A model generated the notes under the pieces. That model searched no databases, was not told where the DNA came from, and saw only the letters and a program-made list of their open reading frames with translations. From Pseudarthrobacter sp. PS3-L1 (GTDB taxonomy: Bacteria > Actinomycetota > Actinomycetes > Actinomycetales > Micrococcaceae), in assembly GCF_030063285.1 (NCBI RefSeq), contig NZ_JASISU010000006.1, positions 42,940 through 106,939 on the forward strand: DNA of 64,000 bases. The letters are read 5' to 3'. The translations under genes and the position numbers were made by a program. Of the stretch, positions 59,950 to 64,000 are shown piece after piece (position 1 is the first letter of the stretch; every line of letters starts with the position of its first letter).

Positions 59950-62178
59950 ATGCACGATGCCGATCTGGCCCAAGAGCAGGACTATGTTGCGGGCCTATAC
60001 ACCCGATTGGATGAGCTGCGCGCCGAAAAGCGCTTCCAGCTTGCGCAGGTCCGACGTTCTGGTGCCGTGGGCACCATGCAGAACGTTTCCGAACGTGACG
60101 CTTTTGCTGCGCTATACGAGGACCGCCTTGCGCAGCTTGATGCCGTGGATGACAGGCTGGTTTTTGGCCGGCTTGATCTGGACTCCGGCGAGGCCCAATA
60201 CATTGGGCGAATTGGGCTCAGTACCGAGGACCTGCAGCGCCTCATGATCGACTGGCGCGCTCCGGAAGCAGGCCACTTCTACCAGGCGACCGCTTTCGAC
60301 AGGCAGGGCGTGCGCCGGCGCCGGCACCTGATCCTGCAGGGTAGGGACGTCAAGGCAATCGAAGACGACGTCCTTGATTCGGAGCTGCTGCTCGACCAGG
60401 AAGCGCTGCAGGGTGAAGGTGCGCTGCTGGCGGCGCTGAATTCGCGGCGCACCGGTCGCATGTCTGACATTGTAGGCACCATCCAGTCGGAGCAGGACCG
60501 TATCATCAGGTCACCCATGTCAGGGGCACTGGTGGTGCAGGGTGGTCCCGGTACAGGCAAGACGGCCGTGGCGCTGCACCGTGCCGCATACCTTCTTTAC
60601 TCGCATCGAGAGCGACTCAAGACGGCCGGTGTGCTGTTGGTGGGTCCATCGTCATCGTTCATGAGGTACATCGAACGGGTCCTTCCTTCGCTCGGTGAGA
60701 CGGGCGTGGTCATGGCCAGCGTTGGCCGCCTGATGCCCGGCATCACGGCCATCCCGGAGGCCGAATCCGACGTCGCTGCCATCAAGGGACGCCTCAGCAT
60801 GGCGAAGGTAGTGGCCAATGCCGTAGCCAACAGGCAACGTATCCCGGCTGCCACGCGATACCTCGAGGTGGATGGTCGCAAGCTTCTGTTGACACCGCGC
60901 CAAGTCCGGCGCGCCCTTGACCGGGCTCGCAACACCGGAAAGCCGCATAACGAGGCGCGCCTGACCTTCATCAAGATCATGCTCCGTGAGCTGACGGAAC
61001 AGATGACGGAGCTGGTTGAGGAGAACAACCTCGGCAACAACGCCGACCGTTCCTATCTTGCGGAAGATGTCCGCAGTGCACGTGATGTCCGCACGGTCCT
61101 GAACCTGTGCTGGATGCCCATGACTCCGGAGAAGCTGATTTCCGAGCTCTTCAGCAAGCCTGCAATTCTTGACGCCTGTGCTCCGGGACTGACGGCCGTG
61201 GAGCGTGATGCCCTGCGGCGGCCCGTTGATGCGCCCTGGACTGAATCCGATGTACCGCTGCTGGACGAGGCGGCGGAACTGCTGGGGGAGTTGGACCCAC
61301 TTGCGGGACGCGCCATGGCGCAGCAGGAAAATGACAGAGCTCGGGACTTGGCCAATGCCAAGCAGACACTTGTCAACATGGAGGCTGCAGGTGTGGATGT
61401 CCTTGTCTCGGCTGAGGAATTGATGGACGGCAACCAGGAGCGCGAGACCAGACTGACCGCTGCCGAGCGCGCCACGACGGACCGGACCTGGGCGTTTGGT
61501 CACATTGTGGTTGATGAGGCGCAGGAACTCTCACCCATGCAATGGCGACTCCTCGTTCGGCGGTGCCCGCTGAAGTCATTCACCATTGTGGGCGATATTG
61601 CCCAGACAAGCTCCATTGCTGGGGCCAACTCCTGGCAGTCAGCACTGTCGCCGCTCTTTGGTGACAGGTGGCAACTTGAGGAACTCACTGTCAATTACCG
61701 CACGCCCGCCCAAATTGCCGAGGCGGCGGTCCGCATGGCCAATGCGGCTGGCCTGGTGGTCTCAGCACCCAAGGCAGTCCGGGAAGGTAAATGGTTCCCT
61801 GAGGTTGATCGAGTCCCCGTTGGCGGCGTGATTGACAGGCTTCTGGACGTCGTCCCCCATGAGCTGGAAGCGCTCGACGGCGGATTGCTGGCCGTGATTG
61901 CCGACGGTGACCTGCTGCCTGAGGCAACGGCAGCCCTGCGTAGTGTCTACGGTAAACGCATTGGCAATGGTGCAGGGAGCTACGAACAGGACATCGTTGT
62001 CATCAGCCCCCGGGATGCCAAGGGTCTCGAATTTGACGGCGTGGTGATTTTGGAGCCGGGGGACATGCTGAGCCAGAAGCACGGTCGTGTGGGAGACCTC
62101 TATGTCGCGATGACCCGCGCAACCCAGAAGCTCCACCTGATTGCTTCCGGTCCGGTCCCAGCCGGAATTGAACCCTGA
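59950..62178 (+). CDS. helD: HelD/HelR-like RNA polymerase-associated SF1 helicase
   Basis: 742 residues. N-terminal coiled coil (~1-70: YVAGLYTRLDELRAEKRFQ), IDWRAPEAGHFYQA, Walker A QGGPGTGKTAVALHRAAYLL, DEAQELSPMQW, VNYRTPAQI and DAKGLEFDGVVI...YVAMTRATQKL. This is the UvrD-like HelD group that frees stalled RNA polymerase from DNA; some actinobacterial members (HelR) give rifamycin tolerance. No rifamycin-associated element palindrome is seen in 59874-59949, so constitutive or other control is more likely. TAGAAT at 59909-59914 may be its -10. Confidence 0.85.
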   Translation: MHDADLAQEQDYVAGLYTRLDELRAEKRFQLAQVRRSGAVGTMQNVSERDAFAALYEDRLAQLDAVDDRLVFGRLDLDSGEAQYIGRIGLSTEDLQRLMIDWRAPEAGHFYQATAFDRQGVRRRRHLILQGRDVKAIEDDVLDSELLLDQEALQGEGALLAALNSRRTGRMSDIVGTIQSEQDRIIRSPMSGALVVQGGPGTGKTAVALHRAAYLLYSHRERLKTAGVLLVGPSSSFMRYIERVLPSLGETGVVMASVGRLMPGITAIPEAESDVAAIKGRLSMAKVVANAVANRQRIPAATRYLEVDGRKLLLTPRQVRRALDRARNTGKPHNEARLTFIKIMLRELTEQMTELVEENNLGNNADRSYLAEDVRSARDVRTVLNLCWMPMTPEKLISELFSKPAILDACAPGLTAVERDALRRPVDAPWTESDVPLLDEAAELLGELDPLAGRAMAQQENDRARDLANAKQTLVNMEAAGVDVLVSAEELMDGNQERETRLTAAERATTDRTWAFGHIVVDEAQELSPMQWRLLVRRCPLKSFTIVGDIAQTSSIAGANSWQSALSPLFGDRWQLEELTVNYRTPAQIAEAAVRMANAAGLVVSAPKAVREGKWFPEVDRVPVGGVIDRLLDVVPHELEALDGGLLAVIADGDLLPEATAALRSVYGKRIGNGAGSYEQDIVVISPRDAKGLEFDGVVILEPGDMLSQKHGRVGDLYVAMTRATQKLHLIASGPVPAGIEP

Positions 62179-62231
62179 TGGATGTGTCCGCGTGGCGCTG
62201 CGTCCTGCGCCACGCGGACAGTCGTAGCTGC

Positions 62232-62237
62232 TAACTT
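62232..62237 (+). promoter_or_regulatory. -10 element of tyrS (leaderless)
   Basis: TAACTT, 6 bases before the GTG start; no ribosome binding site is present. Confidence 0.45.
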
Positions 62238-62243
62238 AGAGTC

Positions 62244-63557
62244 GTGCCTGACATCGACTCACTCAAGACGCAACAGAATGATTCCAGCTTTGACAACGTG
62301 TGGCAGGAGCTGAGGTGGCGTGGCCTGGTCCACGTATCCACTGACGAAGCAGCTCTGGAGACACTTCTCGGTGGGGATCCCATCACCTATTACTGCGGCT
62401 TTGACCCGACAGCGCCGAGCCTGCACCTTGGGAACCTTGTCCAGCTGCTGTTGATGCGGCGCATCCAGCTTGCGGGGCATAAGCCGCTTGGCCTCGTCGG
62501 CGGATCTACCGGGCTCATCGGAGATCCGCGCCAGACGGCTGAACGAGTCCTCAACACCCCTGAAACTGTTGCCGAGTGGGTGGGCAGCCTCCAGGTCCAG
62601 GTTCAGCGTTTCCTTTCCTTCGAGGGGGTCAACGCAGCCCGGATGGTTAACAATCTTGACTGGACCGGCCCCATGAGCGCCATCGATTTCCTGCGTGGCA
62701 TCGGCAAATACTTCCGCGTCGGCACCATGGTGAAAAAAGACATCGTTGCAACCCGTCTGAATTCCGACGAAGGTATCAGCTACACCGAATTCAGCTACCA
62801 GGTGCTCCAGGGGATGGATTACCTGCAGTTGTTCCGAGACTACAACTGCGTTCTACAGACCGGTGGTTCAGATCAGTGGGGCAACCTCACGAGCGGGACG
62901 GACCTGATCCGAAAAGTTGAGGGGAGCCACGTGCACGCCCTGGGCACGCCGCTGATCACCAATGCCGATGGCACTAAGTTTGGCAAGAGCGAGGGTAATG
63001 CCATCTGGCTGGACCCACAGATGTGTAGCCCGTACGCGTTCTACCAATTCTGGTTGAACACAGCTGACAGTGATGTTGTTGACCGGCTCAAGGTTTTCAC
63101 GTTCCTGAGTCGCAGCGAGATTGAGGAAATCGCAACAGAAACAGCTGACCGTCCCTTTGCCCGGACCGGACAGCGCCGGCTTGCTTACGAGGTCACGTCG
63201 CTGGTGCATGGAGTCGACGCGACAGAGAAGGTCATTGCCGCGTCGGCCGCGCTCTTCGGTAACGGCAATCTTTCAGACCTTGATGAAGCCACGCTGACGG
63301 CCGCTACCACTGAATTGCCCTCGGTCAGTGTCGCGCGGGAAGGGCTGGGTATCGTCGACCTCCTGGTCGCATCAGGCCTTTCCGAAAGTCGTTCGGCGGC
63401 ACGCCGCACAGTCGGCGAAGGCGGGGCCTACGTCAACAACTCCAAGATTTCGGACCCTGAGGCAATTGTTGCCGAATCCGATCTCCTCTACGGCCAGATC
63501 CTGGTCCTGAGGCGCGGCAAAAAAAATCTGGCGAAAGTTAAGGTGTCAGCGCCCTAG
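62244..63557 (+). CDS. tyrS: Tyrosine-tRNA ligase
   Basis: 437 residues from a GTG. HIGH-like motif PSLHLGNLVQ, YCGFDPTAPS, QTGGSDQWGNL and the KMSKS equivalent KFGKSEGN; an S4 RNA-binding domain ends the protein (SESRSAARRTVGEGGAYVNN). The N-terminal ~20 residues extend the family start. It is the last gene before the rRNA leader. Confidence 0.97.
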   Translation: MPDIDSLKTQQNDSSFDNVWQELRWRGLVHVSTDEAALETLLGGDPITYYCGFDPTAPSLHLGNLVQLLLMRRIQLAGHKPLGLVGGSTGLIGDPRQTAERVLNTPETVAEWVGSLQVQVQRFLSFEGVNAARMVNNLDWTGPMSAIDFLRGIGKYFRVGTMVKKDIVATRLNSDEGISYTEFSYQVLQGMDYLQLFRDYNCVLQTGGSDQWGNLTSGTDLIRKVEGSHVHALGTPLITNADGTKFGKSEGNAIWLDPQMCSPYAFYQFWLNTADSDVVDRLKVFTFLSRSEIEEIATETADRPFARTGQRRLAYEVTSLVHGVDATEKVIAASAALFGNGNLSDLDEATLTAATTELPSVSVAREGLGIVDLLVASGLSESRSAARRTVGEGGAYVNNSKISDPEAIVAESDLLYGQILVLRRGKKNLAKVKVSAP

Positions 63558-63563
63558 GGCGCT
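63548..63563 (+). repeat. Perfect 16-base palindrome spanning the tyrS stop
   Basis: AGCGCCCTAGGGCGCT is self-complementary; the TAG stop of tyrS (63555-63557) is at its centre. Confidence 0.8.
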
Positions 63564-63580
63564 CTCAACGCCCGCCAACC

Positions 63581-63617
63581 GTTCGCCACCGCCCGATTTG
63601 CACGGCCGGTGGCGAAC
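63581..63617 (+). terminator. Terminator-like hairpin after tyrS
   Basis: GTTCGCCACCG and CGGTGGCGAAC form a perfect 11-bp stem with a 15-base loop, without a T-run. It separates tyrS from the rRNA leader. Confidence 0.6.
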
Positions 63618-64000
63618 GTGTAATGTCATTCGAGTCGCCGCCGCAGAGTGGCGACAAACCCCCACAAAATGAGCAGTAATACTTCATGTGCAAGGCACAT
63701 AAAATGAAGAATTACGGTGAATTATCGTGGGGAAATTCTTTTGAACGATGAAATCCAGATGAAAACATGGATTTGCAAAGTTCAAATGAATGAAATAAGA
63801 TTGAAACATCGCAGCGAAGAAAAAGCGAGAAAAACAATTAGTTACTAAAATAATTGTTTCGTAAATATTCGAATGTGTCTGTTGTTTGAGAACTCAATAG
63901 TGTGCCAAGTTTATTGATACCAATTTTTTATATGAATTGGTTGAATTATGCCAGGTTGTGCCGCCCCTGTGGTGCGGTCTGGTTATTTTTTGGCTGGTTT
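63618..64000 (+). promoter_or_regulatory. rRNA operon promoter and leader region
   Basis: 383 bases, strikingly AT-rich for this genome. TTGCAA (63773-63778), 17-base spacer and TAAGAT (63796-63801) form a good housekeeping promoter; TAAAAT at 63846-63851 is another -10 candidate. TGTTGTTTGAGAAC (63880-63893) is the actinobacterial rrn boxA antitermination element. ACCAATT/AATTGGT (63919-63925, 63935-63941) could belong to the pre-16S processing stem. The 16S gene itself is not reached. Confidence 0.8.
63880..63893 (+). promoter_or_regulatory. boxA antitermination element
   Basis: TGTTGTTTGAGAAC followed by TCAATAGTGTG matches the boxA region of mycobacterial and other actinobacterial rRNA leaders, recognised by NusB/NusE. 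Confidence 0.8.

Noticed and set aside
63863..63880. SOS box near ATTCGAATGTGTC in the rRNA leader
   Set aside because: Only the left arm matches; there is no GTTCG right arm.

Overview
This window is high-GC actinobacterial DNA, most likely from Arthrobacter sensu lato (Micrococcaceae). Evidence: many GTG starts, ATGA/GTGA gene overlaps, actinobacterial marker genes (ClgR-type regulator, DUF3046 beside recA, priA-type hisA, Rv2578c-type radical SAM protein, HelD-type helicase), TCGAA(N6)TTCGA-type SOS boxes and many apparently leaderless promoters. Gene order closely follows conserved actinobacterial blocks: ftsK-pgsA-cinA-clgR-recA-recX-miaB-miaA-dapF-hflX-lexA; hisC-hisB-hisH-hisA; infC-rpmI-rplT-tsnR-pheS-pheT; argCJBDFR-argG-argH; mpg-tyrS.

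Layout. 1-15.6 kb: chromosome segregation, phospholipid synthesis, SOS control (recA, recX, lexA and a divergent LysM protein of the YneA/ChiZ type), tRNA modification, lysine/peptidoglycan precursor synthesis, ribosome GTPase. 15.6-21.4 kb: histidine genes, with a 52-residue membrane protein between hisH and hisA, then SseB and an MFS transporter. 21.4-25.1 kb: translation block; IF3 appears to begin at a non-canonical ATT codon behind a strong leader hairpin. 25.2-31.8 kb: accessory genes (CDF transporter, MFS, Nudix, SOS-box radical SAM protein, pcp, SIMPL protein and an HEGRH membrane protein). 32.0-35.6 kb: pheST.

35.7-46.1 kb is an accessory block separating pheST from argC, which are neighbours in related actinobacteria. 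It holds a VanS/VanR-like two-component system with a divergent VanY-like carboxypeptidase, small or decayed ORFs, and a complete Pls-type (epsilon-poly-lysine-synthetase-like) membrane NRPS followed 7 bases later by an M1 zinc aminopeptidase. I rate the synthetase/peptidase pair as the best candidate for an undescribed pathway in this window.

46.3-56.4 kb: arginine biosynthesis with tandem ARG-box-like sites before argC and argG. 56.5-63.6 kb: a short PdxH-like protein, an alkylation-repair group (ogt, ada-alkA, mpg), a HelD-like RNA polymerase-associated helicase and tyrS. The last 440 bases are the AT-rich leader of an rRNA operon with a boxA; the 16S gene would begin beyond the window. 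I found no tRNA, CRISPR array, insertion sequence or complete mobile element. All calls come from reading the sequence; no database search was run.
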